Assembly: GCF_020184175.1 (NCBI RefSeq)
Contig: NC_065531.1
Span: 69,658,604 to 69,722,603 of the forward strand
DNA: 64,000 bases
Direction of reading: 5' to 3'
From: Aphis gossypii
Taxonomy: Eukaryota > Arthropoda > Insecta > Hemiptera > Aphididae
Every line of letters begins with the position of its first letter. Within the stretch, counting starts at the first letter, position 1. The notes beneath the pieces are model-generated. The model worked only from the letters and a program-made list of their open reading frames with translations. It was not told the DNA's origin and did not search any database. Position numbers and translations under genes: made by a program. This document shows positions 1 through 13,339 of the stretch, one piece after another.

Positions 1-3000
1 CACTCAACTTAAAATTGTTATTTATATAATACATAATGTATGTAAAAAATTTTAAAATAATTTTGCTTTTGTCATTACAATAAAATATTTTAGTATTAAT
101 GAGTTTGTATTGAAACCGTTTTTCATTTTTAATATTTAAAGAAAAATATGAAAATAGATACTATGTTAAGTCTTCAACAGCATACAAGTGCATTAATAAA
201 AAAAAACAGTATCCATAATCACGTTAAAATATATTTTCTAATGCCACGTTATTTTATTCAAAATCATTAATTTTCATTCATATGAATATCAATATTCATC
301 GACTACAATAAATTATTCTGACTTCTGAGTATGCTCAAAAAAAAAAAACCAAGAAAATTCTTTAAAATTTTTTTTAAGTATATTATAATCTATTATTTAA
401 CTAAAAAAATAATTACTGAATATTTAAAGTTTTTAATATTATTATCATTATAATAAGTTGTTTAATTTAATAAAATACGTTTACAACAATATCTATTAGT
501 TATTTACAATTATTTATACATTTATATATATACGTTTGTTTAAAAAATTACATTGTTGTAACATGTATTTGTTGATTCAACATATACTATAATTAGTTGG
601 GTGTGTATATGTGAATATTATTGTATTTATAGTTCCGTTTTTACTAAAGATATTCAGAATTTATGATTAATTGTTACACTTAATATGCAATTAACCCAAG
701 TCATTTTTTATGAGCATCACATATCATAAGCTACAACACAATCATTCCCATTTGTGGATTCGTGTACATTTTAATAGGTAACCATTTACATATATACACA
801 ATTCCACAAATTAAATTTATAAATATACGATTTTTGCATGGTTTTAAAATATTAACGTTTTATGCTAATAATAGAACCATTGAAGTTTATATTTTTAGAC
901 TATATTATCATCATAAATAATATTACAACAATTGGCTGGAGTTTGAATATTTTATATTCTGACTTAAGGTTATGGATTTTTTTTATATATAACGAGATAT
1001 TATATACTTTTAAAGCTATCATATTAACAAAATTCTGCAGGAAATTAGAATAACTTCTTGGCAACTTTATCAATTACCTATCAAAAGTCCATGCATTTAA
1101 TTTTATTGTTAACTAAAAAAATATGGTAATCGAAATCGATATGTTTAAGTAATAAAAACAAATTGTACAGCACTCTATTTTCTGAACCTAAGAAAACTGG
1201 TTAGTAGTCGTAATCATACGGCAGATACCCACAATTAAAAATCAATAAGTTTAAAAAATAAAACTACAAATGACGATCATCCATTTCATACCATTTAATA
1301 TAATTAGATCTGAATTACTGAAATCACACGGCCTCTGCAACAGTTGTGTATTTGAAGATAATATCAATCAGAAAGATTTCAATCTATGATTGAATAAAAA
1401 TATGCAATATGCATGCTACACAAGTCAATGAATAAAACTATAATACAATTGAGAAATTTTCACAACTTTACAAAAACATTATACGTTTATACAACACTAT
1501 TGCATGCATAAAAAAAAAATAACTATTTATATGACAACAGACGTTAATATATTATATGAATGTTATGTCAACGTTGTAGCTTTGTAGGTATTTAAAATCA
1601 TATTAACCTGTATACACTTTTGTGGAATTCACAAATATATTATATACGAAGGTAGTACTAACATTTACACGATTCCGCGTAAACGTGTTGAGAAACCCCC
1701 GAGTTAGATTCAATTTTCAATCATTGGATAAGGATGAATAAAGGCATTTATTTAGCACATCTACTAGAATAAATGCTAAAATAAAATACTTGACGTTGTC
1801 AAACTAGTATGTTTCTCACTTTTCAATACCTTTAGCATTTGCAGCTGTATTGAATTATAAACAAAGAAAGGATACGCTGGGTAAAGTTCAAAACAACTGT
1901 ATTTTACATTGTAAATTGATCAAAAACGAAAGTTCAACCAAAAGAGATCAATAAAAACTCTGTTGAAAATGAAAAAACATTATTCAGGAATTTATTCAAA
2001 ATTTAAAATTAAATATTAATTGTGAAGTAGAAATTCAATTCATGAGAAGTAATGAGTAATTAGTAGTTAACAGTTTCTCTTGAAAATAACCAAAGTAATT
2101 GAGAGGAAAAAAATGTTTTTGTAATTAAAATAATATAAAATAGTGATTAACAAGGTAATAAGCAATATCATAAAAAAAGTTAGAAAAAAAATTATTTATA
2201 AGGCGATTTTTTATCACGTTGAAAACATATAATAATCGAAATATAGAAGATAAAATATAATCAAATTCAAATTCATGTCTAGACACAATATGGCACAGCT
2301 GTCACCGTATTATACATTCAATCACTTATATTACAATATGCTAGTGCACGGAGTTTATTTCCTTCTCACAATAAATTTTACTAAGGAAAAAGTTTTAGAA
2401 AAATGTAAAAGAAAGAAGAAGTGTTTATTTATAAGTTTCCACTAATTTAACTTATTACAAATTATAATAAATATTTTATTAGTATTTCAATTCTTATTTT
2501 CATAACGTATTCTTAGTATATTGTTTTTTTTTTTTTTTGATCGATCGTAATAAAAACAAAATTAAAATAATCGAGTATTTGTATAATTTTATATTATTAA
2601 CTTTTAATATTTTAAATATTATATCTACCAACAATTGTTAATAAAAACAGTTTTATTTGTAATTCGTATATTCAAACAGGATGAAATTTATAATAGTTAA
2701 ATAACTTTTTAAACTTAATAGGCTTAACAATATTATATGTTTTATTATTTTATATAATATACTCTCGACCGAATTGAGGGATTTATTGATTTTACAATTA
2801 TGTTTTTTTATTTATTATATTTTTCTATAAACAATTTTTCTAAAAAAAGTTGCGCACACAAAGTTTTATGTGACCTTACTATCTATTGATTGAAAATCTA
2901 GTCCTAAAATATTCTAGAGCTAATGTTTTCCATTTATTTGTGGTTTTCTGATTGCAAATAAAAAACTAAAAAATAAATTAATAATTCAAGTCAACAAATA

Positions 3001-3792
3001 TTTAACTGAATGTTGATCTGAATTGTTTTAGATTTATCGAAAATTTATGTTTTTGATTTATAATTTTTGTTATTGTATATAACAAAACACCATTTTGGTG
3101 ACACAATTTTTAACTTTAAACTGACAACTCGTTTACATACACGAAAACGTGAAAACCTGCAATTATAAATTTTAATTTAAAAAATGACGATTCGTTTAAC
3201 AACCATTTAAATTCATAACCATATTTAAACTAATATTGTAACTTTTAGTACTTAATGAAAAACAATCATACGATTTACGTAAAAAATGTCGTTAAAATGC
3301 AGTTTTTTTTAAATATAGTTTTGTCAAGTTACAATTTTTCCCGCTTATAATTCAGCTACAATTTGAGATATTATAAATTTCTACATGCTTATTTTAGTTG
3401 AACATGAAATTGTGTGACGCTAACGATATACGAATTTCTAGTGCATTTCGTAAGTTTTTTTGAGTTTTGGTATACTTTATGTACGTAAAATTATTTCTAT
3501 GTTTGGCCCATTTAGGTCATTTAAACGCTGCATGTATTATACATGCATGCGTGCAATCGAATTCAGCATTTGCGCACTTTTGAATTTCCAAAAGGGTAAA
3601 TATACTCAAACGATATTCTCTCACAACAACAAGACGAGTATCTATATATATATATATCAGTTGCTATACCGGACCACCTGAGTATTTACATACACCTGAG
3701 TATTTATATACTTAACACCCAGCCCAAATAATTTCGTTTACTTAATAATTATTTTAGTCAGACAATGTCTAAACGGTGAACAATATATAATA
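1..3792. other. AT-rich spacer, no gene seen
   Basis: Open frames of 63 and 73 codons have no recognisable features. There are short A/T homopolymers and a TATATATATATAT tract near 3643. Nothing functional is identifiable. Confidence 0.6.
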
Positions 3793-3800
3793 AGCTAGAG

Positions 3801-4025
3801 TAGTGATCATCAAACAATCGATCGCGATCGACTGGTCGATCATTCTAGAAATATCGGTCGATCGCTAAGAAAATTAATTTTACCGTCATCGGTCGATCGC
3901 GTGATAAACAATCGGATAATTAAACTTTGTGTTTTTTATTCTTTGTAGACCTACCCGGATGTCGATCGCCAGGGACTTAAAATTTCAAATGTAACTCACT
4001 CGTTTGAAAAGTTTGACGACCTCTG
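3801..4025 (+). mobile_element. Non-autonomous hAT element (MITE), older copy
   Basis: A 225-bp element with imperfect terminal inverted repeats: TAGTGATCATCAAAC at 3801-3815 and GTTTGACGACCTCTG at 4011-4025 (11 of 15 pair). Flanking octamers AGCTAGAG (3793-3800) and TGCTAGGG (4026-4033) match at 6 of 8, a decayed target duplication. The interior has several CGATCG-rich motifs and shares blocks with the 49273-49620 copy in opposite orientation, including ATTCTTTGTAGAC and GGATGTCGATC. It is shorter, consistent with internal deletion. No coding capacity. Confidence 0.82.
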
Positions 4026-4700
4026 TGCTAGGGCATGAAATTATAAAATTATATCTACGATAGTTATAGCTTCATGTTCCACGACTTTTATTGTATTATT
4101 ATTTCGTATTCGCTACATCCCTAAACACTCTCGATCTGAAACTGTTTATGCGACTAACACGTTGGAATAGCTGCATTGCGCTATACGGTAATATATTATA
4201 TATATATATATATATGTATACCTATATACATGAGATTCTGTCGTCAGATTCGTGAGGTGATCGTACTTTCGTAATAATTATTCGTATTCGCCGTGCAGTC
4301 GTCGCGCACATTATAATCTATTTACAGTTATATAATACAACGACAGGGTGTATTTGTATATATTATATTATAACAACAACGCGGTAGGTAATTCGCGAAC
4401 GTTGTGCAGTGCACCACATTGGTATTTCGTTTGTTAATTCTACAATACCTAGCCGGCCCGTGGTCGGGAGAGTGTGTCAGAGTGGTTGTTGTTTTCGTCG
4501 CACACGAGTATTTGTATAAAGGGGAGGCGGTAAAAATGCACCACCCAATCTCCCGAAAATTCCGCGCATGCTTACACATAATATAACTTCCCAGCATCCA
4601 CCGCGGGCTTACCCTACACGTGATAGGTATATAATAGGTTAGATACACCCCTCGCTCCACAACACACTCCTCAACCACCGTATTCGCGATCTACTTCTGT

Positions 4701-4718
4701 TGCTGCTGCTGCTGCTGC
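4701..4718 (+). repeat. (TGC)6 trinucleotide repeat
   Basis: Six TGC units. In one plus frame they read as a leucine run, but that frame has no ATG and soon reaches a stop, so a signal peptide is not supported. Confidence 0.9.
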
Positions 4719-4870
4719 TATTGCCGGCGCTCGGTAGCCCAGAAAAATAAATTGTCCACACCAGATGCTGTCTGCGTATTGTGTTTTCCACCCGCCACCG
4801 ACGTCAACCCTCACCCAATGTCACGCAGTCAAATGCCGATATCATCTATGGTAGCATACATCCGAGCACG

Positions 4871-4901
4871 CACACACACACACACACACGCACACACACA
4901 C
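4871..4901. repeat. (CA)n microsatellite
   Basis: CA dinucleotide run with one G interruption at the right edge of the 4.1-4.96 kb GC island. Confidence 0.95.
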
Positions 4902-4960
4902 TCGCTACCTACATAATTCTATTAAATCGTTTGTTGATTTAAGTCGAGCGGATTGAGACC

Positions 4961-7055
4961 AGACACAAATAATACATGTACAACTTGCTCGCGTGGTTTA
5001 AGGTTTATAAACATTATCATGAGTTTGTGGTACTGCAGGATGCCTTCGAGATTTTGGAAAATTTTAACTTTCTATACCAAGCCAATACGTAGTATTATGA
5101 TAACCATCGAGTCAAAATGTAGCAACGTATGACGATAATATTATTGGTTATTTATTTTTTTTTTTTTTTGTCGATCAACATTAAACTGAATAATAAATTG
5201 GTTTTTAATATTAATTTTTTATATCTAATTATATATTTTTTTCATGGTTTTTAACTTTTAAAATAGAGGAAATGCAATTCTAAAAATTATTTCTGTAGAT
5301 TGTACCTGTGGGAATGATATAGTAAGATTTTCGTAGATTGCAGACTAATAAAAATAAATTAAAAAAAACATAAAAACCCGCAAAAAAACTATTCTTATAC
5401 GAAAACACTATATACCTATTTTTTAATGTTATAATCATGTTTTAGTGTTATGTCTTTTTTTAAGATTATGTTTTAAGGTCTTAATCTAGAATATTAGCAA
5501 AGTAATTTCTCGAGTTGATAAAAATATTAATATATTCATATTTTTATGCACCATGAAAGATGTTAGTTTTACATTTTATACAAAACAACCATAACCTTTA
5601 CTTCGATAGACTAAATATAAATACAATTAATCTAATATTATATTAGACGAAGAAATCTTCGTTATCATTATATAACATAGTATATGTAGTAGCTGGTATC
5701 TATATTTCATTTTTTGTTAATTGATGATCAAAGATACTAGGTTAACCATTTCAAATTTTATTTTTATGTTCTACAATATTGTATACATTATATTATTTAT
5801 TAACGAATTATAATGCAGAAATTTCAAGTCGATGTTACACTAAGATCTTTTGTTACAATAACTCATATATACAGCTATAGAGTGCCAACTATTCTACAGG
5901 TTTTATTTTAACTTTTATTTAAAAATAAGCAAATTTTATTCTTCTTTTTTTGAAATCAATTCGAGCTATTTATGAGTTATAATGTTTTATTAAAACCAGG
6001 AAAGTCGAAACCACTTGACTGTTTTAAAAATTATTATTTGTTTGAGTTGTATACAACATAGATATCTTTCTACTATTGTTAAAAAAAAAAAAGGTAGGCA
6101 AGTGGGTATCTCTCTAGTGTGCATTACATGTCAATTGGGTTACTATTATGGGTGTTATTCAATTTGTATTAAATGAAATATCATTGTGTAAAAAAACAAT
6201 TCTAAATAGAATCAATCTTATCAGCCTAAATTATTGAATAATCTTGTTTTATTTTTTTCGATATAGTTCGTTAAGTCATTTATTTTATTTTAAGTATTAC
6301 GGTAAGTTTATACTATGATTTCTAAAAATATGGCATTTATTGATAACAATATAGGTACAATACATATACTTGGACCATAATGTATCAACTTTTACATAAA
6401 TTTCAAAATTTAATAACATCTTAATACAAATACCGTAAAACAGTAAAAGTGGATTCATAGTACAAATATTTAATATCTTAAAATAAATCAAAAATATTAT
6501 TGCGCAATATAAAATTCATTATAATATAATATACATTAAAGTTGAAAGTTTTGATGAATAATGTTTTTAAATTATAACAAAATAATTAGCATCCATATAA
6601 ATCGTTTGGATGTACAATTTTGGTACAAATTTAAACTTTTTTTATTATCGATAACCTTAATTTATAATCTATACAAAATATAAATTTGAACTGAAACATC
6701 TAAAAAAAAGTAACATTTTTATATATTTTTTGATTTTATGGTTTCAGTACAATCTATTTATGAGAAATTTTTTATTAAATTCTCAAAACTTATATTTGAA
6801 AACAAAAGCTTTTATGAACTTATTAGCTTTATAACTACAAAATTGATTCAATTTTAAAGTTATAATTTTGATAAAATTCATCAATGTTTCTTAATATTAA
6901 AGATTATTTTGTTGTTAAAAACTCATGAAAAAATTATTTCTATGGGTATCTAAGTTTTAAGCGTTTTATACAAGATTCTTTCTTTATTAATTTTTTACCT
7001 TTATAAAAAGAAGAAATATACGTGTGGCTTTTTTCAAAAAAACGACAATATTTAG
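4961..7055. other. AT-rich spacer, no gene seen
   Basis: T-rich tracts near 5155 and 5458 and diffuse low-complexity DNA. No domain-bearing frame. Confidence 0.6.
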
Positions 7056-7172
7056 ATGTGGCAAAAACCGTATGAATTTTCTTTGGTTAACTACAACGTT
7101 GATCGAAAATTGTTCTGCGCAGCATGCAAAAAATATGTGGTAAACGAATTTGTGACGTCGCACTCATGCTAG
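7056..7172 (+). pseudogene. Possible zinc-finger (BED-like) fragment of transposon origin
   Basis: A 38-codon frame from ATG at 7056 to TAG contains WQKPYEFSLV and DRKLFCAACKKYVVNEFVTS followed by HSC. A CxxC pair followed by a downstream His after a K-rich linker resembles the first half of BED-type fingers found in DNA-transposon proteins, but the second His is lacking and the frame ends at once. It sits in a slightly less AT-rich island. It may be a fossil, or chance. Confidence 0.3.
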
Positions 7173-10100
7173 ATCATAATAATAATAGAAACTATAAATT
7201 TATTTGTATTATAACAATGTTTTTATTTTTACTTTTTTTTTTCGATTAATTTTTTATTTTAACACTTTCTAATTGACTGAGGATTTTATGCAATCATAAC
7301 TATTGATTTAAAATTGTGTAATTCTGTTGATTGAAAATTATCATGGTCATATTTTGTATTGTAGTGGAGAGCTTAAAAAAATGTTCATGTGTAATGTCAT
7401 TAGAAAAATACAAGAGAACATTTAAAATGTGGTGTAAATTTCCGGATTCAAAAGTTTGAATTATATAAACATTTTATGTTTTGGCAGCCCCCCAATGTTC
7501 AATTTCTTCAACCACATGTGCAATATAAGACACCTATTTATTTATTACATACTAATTTAGTGTACAAGTTGGTTTTAGTCTTATTTTTTAATTAGTGTTT
7601 GAAGGACTGTTGGGCGTTGATTTACCGCTAGTTTTTGGCATGAATATGGACTGAGTTATAAAGTAGTTGTGTAAAAGTATGTTTATGGGTTACGTTTATG
7701 CAATGAATGTGGGTGGAAATGGTTTAAACAGAACATACTCTAAAATTGAGTAACAACATCTACACATTTTGTTAAATTAAAGTATTTATTTTGTAACACA
7801 TCAAAAGTACGAGTTAAATATACTTATATACTTATATTAACATACAAATTATATAATCATTGAAGTATTGTAAATATTATAAACTTAAAGATTTTACCTA
7901 AGTATTAAAAAAAAATAGTATTAAAAATCTTACAAATAATTGAACAAATAGATGCTGATATTTGAAAATATGAAATAAAAACACAACATAATATTATGAA
8001 TGATTTGTGAGCATAATTTCATATCCATAATCCATATAAATACCTAACAATGGCACAAATATATGAAAAAAATCTTTCTTATTTCTTTTTCTGATCATAT
8101 TTATATAGTTCTACGTACTGAATATTAAAACAAGTATTTACCAGTTTAATATAACTAAGTCAAGTATCGATTATCTGTTGCAATGTATTCATTGTATAAT
8201 GTTATAATAATGTATAATATGTATATAAACGTTTCCTCATATATTTTTTTCTCTAGAATACTACATAAACATAAAAACGTTGTTTTAAGAATTTTAGTTA
8301 ATTCTATACATATGATACGAATTGTTCATAATAATTAATTAAGCTTATTACTACATGTGAAATAAAGAGTAAATAGTCACAACGTAAATTATATTGCAGA
8401 GGTGGTTCATTAATTTGTATGATGACTGGTACCCGCAAATTGTATGAATCGTGTGGTATGACTAATGAGCAGTAATTCTTAGGGAACAAATTGTACAGAT
8501 AATATTGGTGCATTACTGCAAGGAAACTAGTTGATATATTTAAGTTCAAATTTCAATTTCGGTACGAAGAAGTGAATCAGTATTTGAAATATATTATCAG
8601 CAGACCCCAATTCTACACGAAATAATGGGAGTTCAATCTCACTAAGACCCTAAAAGTAATGTCATTAACACGAATAACTCTATGCTTATATTGTTGAATA
8701 AACAGTCAGCTATGATCTTAATGGTTTATTGAATGGTGTAAACTTTTATAACATACTATGTTTTAAGATCTTATTGAATGAATAAATGACTATGTGTGGT
8801 GTTCAACGCCATCGTAATTATTTAAGTATTTAATGAAATTATAATAATTAGGATTTGGTTTAGTTTTCATTTAGCTGCACATTTTTATTGAATAAATATA
8901 GTATGACGAAACTAAAAAAATTGGTCTATTCGTGTAATTAAGAATGTATAGAAATAGTTTTATTTTGCATCTAAACATAAAGTTTAAGGATTAAAACATT
9001 TTAAATTTATTTTGTATATTATTTAATTATATTTCGTTGAATTTTAATCAAATAATTAGTTTTTAAATCGTAGTTAGGCTGATCTTATGTTTTATTACTA
9101 TAAATTAAATGTTTAAAAATAAATAATAATAATAATAATACTGTATTTTTCAGAGTGTAAAAATATCATAATTATTACTTATGTGGATTTATTAAAAAAT
9201 TACAGATAGTAAGTTAATATAGGTTATCTTATTTCTAATGATTTAAAATTGTTGATAATAGATTGACTATTGATTCAATACTTTAGATTCAGATAAATAC
9301 CAATAAAATCGTATACAACGAAACATTACACAATATTACAATTAAATGTTTTCAAATGCATTTCCAGCTACATTACAACCATTATAATTTTTCAAAATAC
9401 ATAACTATTACAAAACACTAGTGACAAACATGCAATTTAAGAACAATTCAAGTTTCAATGTAATGAAAATATAATACAATTTTTTATTTGATTAATAATT
9501 CATATAAAACAGGCATAGGTATTATATTATATTTTATAAGTATGTAAAGCGATATTATTTAGAAGTACTTTATTTGATCACTGGAGTATTGTAAATGCAC
9601 TATTCATATGAATACCATATACATATGATTTTAGTAATAGTGAGTACTTAAATTATTTCCATTGAAAAAATCTCAAATTAATTTCATATATTCATGTCTG
9701 AAATAATAATGCATTTGAAAAATTATAAAACGTAACTATACTTTTATATTATAAGACAATTCCTTTATATTAAAATCTCATGATATCAGTGTCATGCCAT
9801 ATGAGACAACATATTCGTTTGTAGTTTTGAAATACATAATAAACTCGTATTATAGTATACAATATGAATTGTGCATATCTACAAATTACATCAATTTTTT
9901 TTTAAAACTTCACTTTTTATATTTTGAACTCATTAAAAAAAAGCTGTTAAATATAAATTATCTTAAACAATATTAGGTTATTTTTTGACCATTCTCATAA
10001 TTGTTAAAAAAAATAAAATTTCCATTTTTTCTTAATGTTTTGTTTGTTTATATTGATCATAAAAGAAGGACTGAGAATTTTTAATTTTTACTTTTTTAAA

Positions 10101-10613
10101 GTTCAAACTAAATTCAATTTTTTATTTAAAACCACCCTTAAAGTTAAAAATCAAAGCTTTTTTTATCATTTATTGTGTACACAGCTTCAAAAACACACAT
10201 ATACGTCATACACACACACATATCTTTGTAAAATCAATACAATCATCACTCCTCTCAAGTCTAAAAAAATGTAAGTTTTTGTTGAAACAATTACTTTATA
10301 AGTTATAATGATCAATGAATTATATTATCATAATATTATTTTATCTATTATAAATGTTAATATTATTGTGGAAGTGGTAGAGTACTTTTTCTTTCTTCAC
10401 AAGCCTTCCATAGCTCCATAGCTCTTTGCAGCTTCTACTAAAAATATCCAATATTCTCGATATTTTGGATTTTCTACTCATAATTCTTTTTAGTAATTTC
10501 TAATTTGGTATATTCGACGTTGACGTGTTCTTTTTATCCATTGATTTATATATATATATATTTGGCTCCTGGTAAGTACCTACTCGTTTTGGTATCCAAG
10601 GTGATAGAATATA

Positions 10614-10645
<32 letters not shown>

Positions 10646-11149
10646 GTGTATTTAATATTTATATATTATACACTAAACTTATTTAGGTTATTAATACTTT
10701 TAAAATTTATTATACTCATATTATAATATTTTGACTTCCATCTATTGTCACAAGATTTACTTTAATGATAGTTGAAGCAGTAAAAAAAAAGTTAAATCTA
10801 CCCACTCCAAACTTTATTATTGCTAATAAATATTCATATTATTTATAAAAATAAATATTATTATATCATATTTTCTATACATACTATTTTTTTTTTTTTT
10901 TAATATTAAAATAGATATGTATCAAAATCCTGAATTTAATTTTAAAGCAAATGTTAGAAAATTAAATAAGAACACGAATGCATATTTATGGAATAAATAT
11001 AATATTATAAACATGATAACAAAAATAAATAAAAAATAATAATAATATAAATGAGAAGTACCAAGTATACATTGTAAAATAAATAACACTATACAGTAAA
11101 AATTACAAGTAGAAACGGATTATTTTCTAATAAATAAAAATATACTTAA
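7173..11149. other. AT-rich spacer, no gene seen
   Basis: Contains (AAT)n near 9121-9140 and two TA runs at 10.54-10.65 kb. The region 8304-8650 is somewhat less AT-rich and has an 81-codon minus frame without recognisable domains. At 10341-10481 a 46-codon minus frame with ATG is unassigned. Confidence 0.55.
10621..10645. repeat. (TA)12 microsatellite
   Basis: TA run; a second shorter run occupies 10545-10562. The open frame of 73 codons over both (YIYIYI repeats) is an artefact. Confidence 0.9.
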
Positions 11150-11575
11150 GTACAGGCGGAGAGCCAATTCTAAAATTAAGCACTATAGTTAGCAGCTGAT
11201 ACTTGTTCCGGTTTAAAAACACGTAATAATCACTCGTTCCTATATGGCTAGGTAGATTAATATAGATATATGAAAAAATCCTTTGTAACATATAATTACT
11301 CTAAAGTCAAGATACCAGCATCCTGTATCTTTTTAAAGTGAACAATATTACGCAAGAAAATGTTATTTACAGTATAGCGGCTATCTCAAAAAATTGTACA
11401 GGTGTTCTCACTAAAAAAAACCTAATACGGTCAGACAGTACCCCTACCAATATTTAAAGTTTAATTAATTTTATTTGAGTTTTAGTCGTATGATTGTCTG
11501 TAACAAAAAAAATCAGTATAAATAAATTTATTTAAGAATGCTGTTCAAAATTAAAAATTTAATTTTTGATTTTTC

Positions 11576-11764
11576 TTCCGTAATAGTACAATATGCTAAA
11601 TGAAAACCAACAAGGCAGGAGTATACAATTTTCAAGGGAATAAGATCCATAAATGAGCCAGTGAGCTTAATAATGCCCAAATAATGCATAGCTTTAATTT
11701 TAATCATCTCTGTGTGAGGAGAAAAATTTAATTTAGAATCGAAAATAGTGCCTAAATTCTTAAA
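11576..11764 (-). pseudogene. Non-LTR retrotransposon reverse-transcriptase remnant (Jockey-like)
   Basis: A 63-codon stop-free minus-strand frame contains FKNLGTIFDSKLNFSPHTEM, the hallmark F..LG..FDSKL.F..H segment just after the RT palm, followed by KAMHYLGIIK and LKIVYSCLVGFHLAYC, corresponding to the LK.LY.SLV...LEYC block. Flanking DNA on both sides has lost the frame; RT-like decay may continue leftwards to about 11150. The catalytic part is missing. This is a dead, 5'-truncated copy. It overlaps the segment found at 59.8-60.03 kb in family coordinates, but the sequences differ, so they are separate insertions. Confidence 0.85.
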
Positions 11765-13339
11765 CTAATTGTGAAACAAACTTGATATAAAACTATTAGA
11801 GTAATAAAAAAAAATAATAATAATAACTGCACGACGCATGACGGTGTGTGATATACATTGAAGCAGGAGTTGCCTATTTAAACTGTGTAAAATACAGACT
11901 ATTTGTTAAACAACATAACTAAATTTCTAATATATAAATTACCTCCTAGTAAACTCCAAAACATCAGAAATATTGTGTCTAATGTGCTTTTGTACAACTC
12001 ATCCAAATTGAACATTTAGAAATTAAGTTATAAATGAAAATGTGTGGAAATTTTAATGGAAATTTATATTAAATTCAGAATCATAGATATCGCACATCCG
12101 TTTCTAGCGTCGTCGTTGCCATAGATAATAATAATTCTTTATTATTATTATTATTTGCATTGATTATAAAAATTAGTAATATTACAACAAAAACCCTTCG
12201 TAAACTACGTGTAAAAATGGCTAAGTAAAAAAAAAAAGTATAAAAGTTAGAAATAGAATATTATTGATAGTTAATTTGATTTTTATAAGATAAAATCGTA
12301 TAAATTCACATTTATTAACATTCTATATTAAATTAATAATTCCTTCTACTCCACGCAAATAAGTTATTAATAATAATCTTTAACACGTGTTTTTTGACAT
12401 GTATATGTCTTATGACTGGGGGTCATTCTGTTAATTTGTCCGACACCTAGAATGTTACCATTTGAGACGGCGATTGTTTATAGCAAATGGTTGTTATAGC
12501 AACCGGTTGCTATGTAAAAATGTATAAAAAAAAATAATAACAAAAAAAAATATATTATATTATTAGTTTAATCTAACTATTTTTAACTTTTTTTTTTTAA
12601 GCTTTGCATAGCTTTTATCGCAGGCGTGGTGACTGAAATATATTTTTCGTAACGAAAAAGCGTGACCGTTACCGTTAATTGTTACCATGGTTACCGAAAT
12701 AAAATAATAATAATAATAATCGTTATCATTTATTTATTATTTTAGTTTAATATTATTCACTGTTATCTACCAACAAACAATGCATTTTGTCAAATCTTGA
12801 GATATGCGGTGTTGCAGTTTCAGCGACGATATACAGTATAATAATAAAAATAATATAATAATATAATAATATTATATTATATTATTATTATTATTTTTTT
12901 TATTAAATTTTATTAACTTCTTATTTCGTGTTAATATGTAATACTGCAATAGCTTTATCGCGGCAGTCCCCGAGTGCCACTTGACTTTTTTTTTTTATCT
13001 TTACTATTTTTTTTTTTTTTTTTTTTTTTATTCTAATACCAAATTGACATTGACATTCTTATGTCAACTATATTCAGTAGAAACAAGACATATACATGTA
13101 CCGATGTATCTGCATGTAGTGTAGATACTCTTTAGTTATTTTTGAAGATTCTTCCAATATTAGTATCCACACAACGGCCCCCGAGAGACGAATTAAAATA
13201 TATAAGTTTATATTGAGCATACTACTGAAATTGAGCTTATACAGATTGACTCAATCGATGAAATATATTTTTTTTTAATCTGGCCACAAAATCGAGTAAC
13301 TACGAAACAATAAACAAAATGTATTGACACTGTATTGGG
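11765..13339. other. AT-rich spacer with simple repeats and a T-run
   Basis: Contains AAT/ATT tracts (12111-12155, 12700-12720), a self-complementary ATA/TAT-rich stretch at about 12837-12900 and a 23-base T run at 13007-13029. Two short related segments, a TAGCTTTTATCGCAGGC motif near 12609 and TAGCTTTATCGCGGCAG near 12950, suggest a diverged local repeat. No gene seen. Confidence 0.5.

Larger units (their letters stand above)
4034..4960. promoter_or_regulatory. GC-elevated island, candidate promoter or enhancer
   Basis: Composition rises sharply relative to both flanks, with CpG-containing motifs (GTCGTCGCGC near 4289, CCGCGG at 4601-4606, GCCGGCGC near 4723) and a palindromic CACGTG E-box at 4617-4622. 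TATAAAG occurs at 4516-4522 on the plus strand. Overlapping open frames of 60 (plus) and 116 codons (minus, 4328-4678) show no domain, and their low stop density follows from composition. A regulatory role is inference only; a non-coding first exon is equally possible. Confidence 0.3.

Noticed and set aside
4328..4678. 116-codon minus frame
   Set aside because: Has an ATG but no recognisable domain, overlaps a plus frame, contains scattered His/Cys/Thr typical of CpG/CA-rich DNA, and lies in a GC island.
10505..10726. 73-codon plus frame with YIYIYI repeats
   Set aside because: Translation of (TA)n microsatellites.
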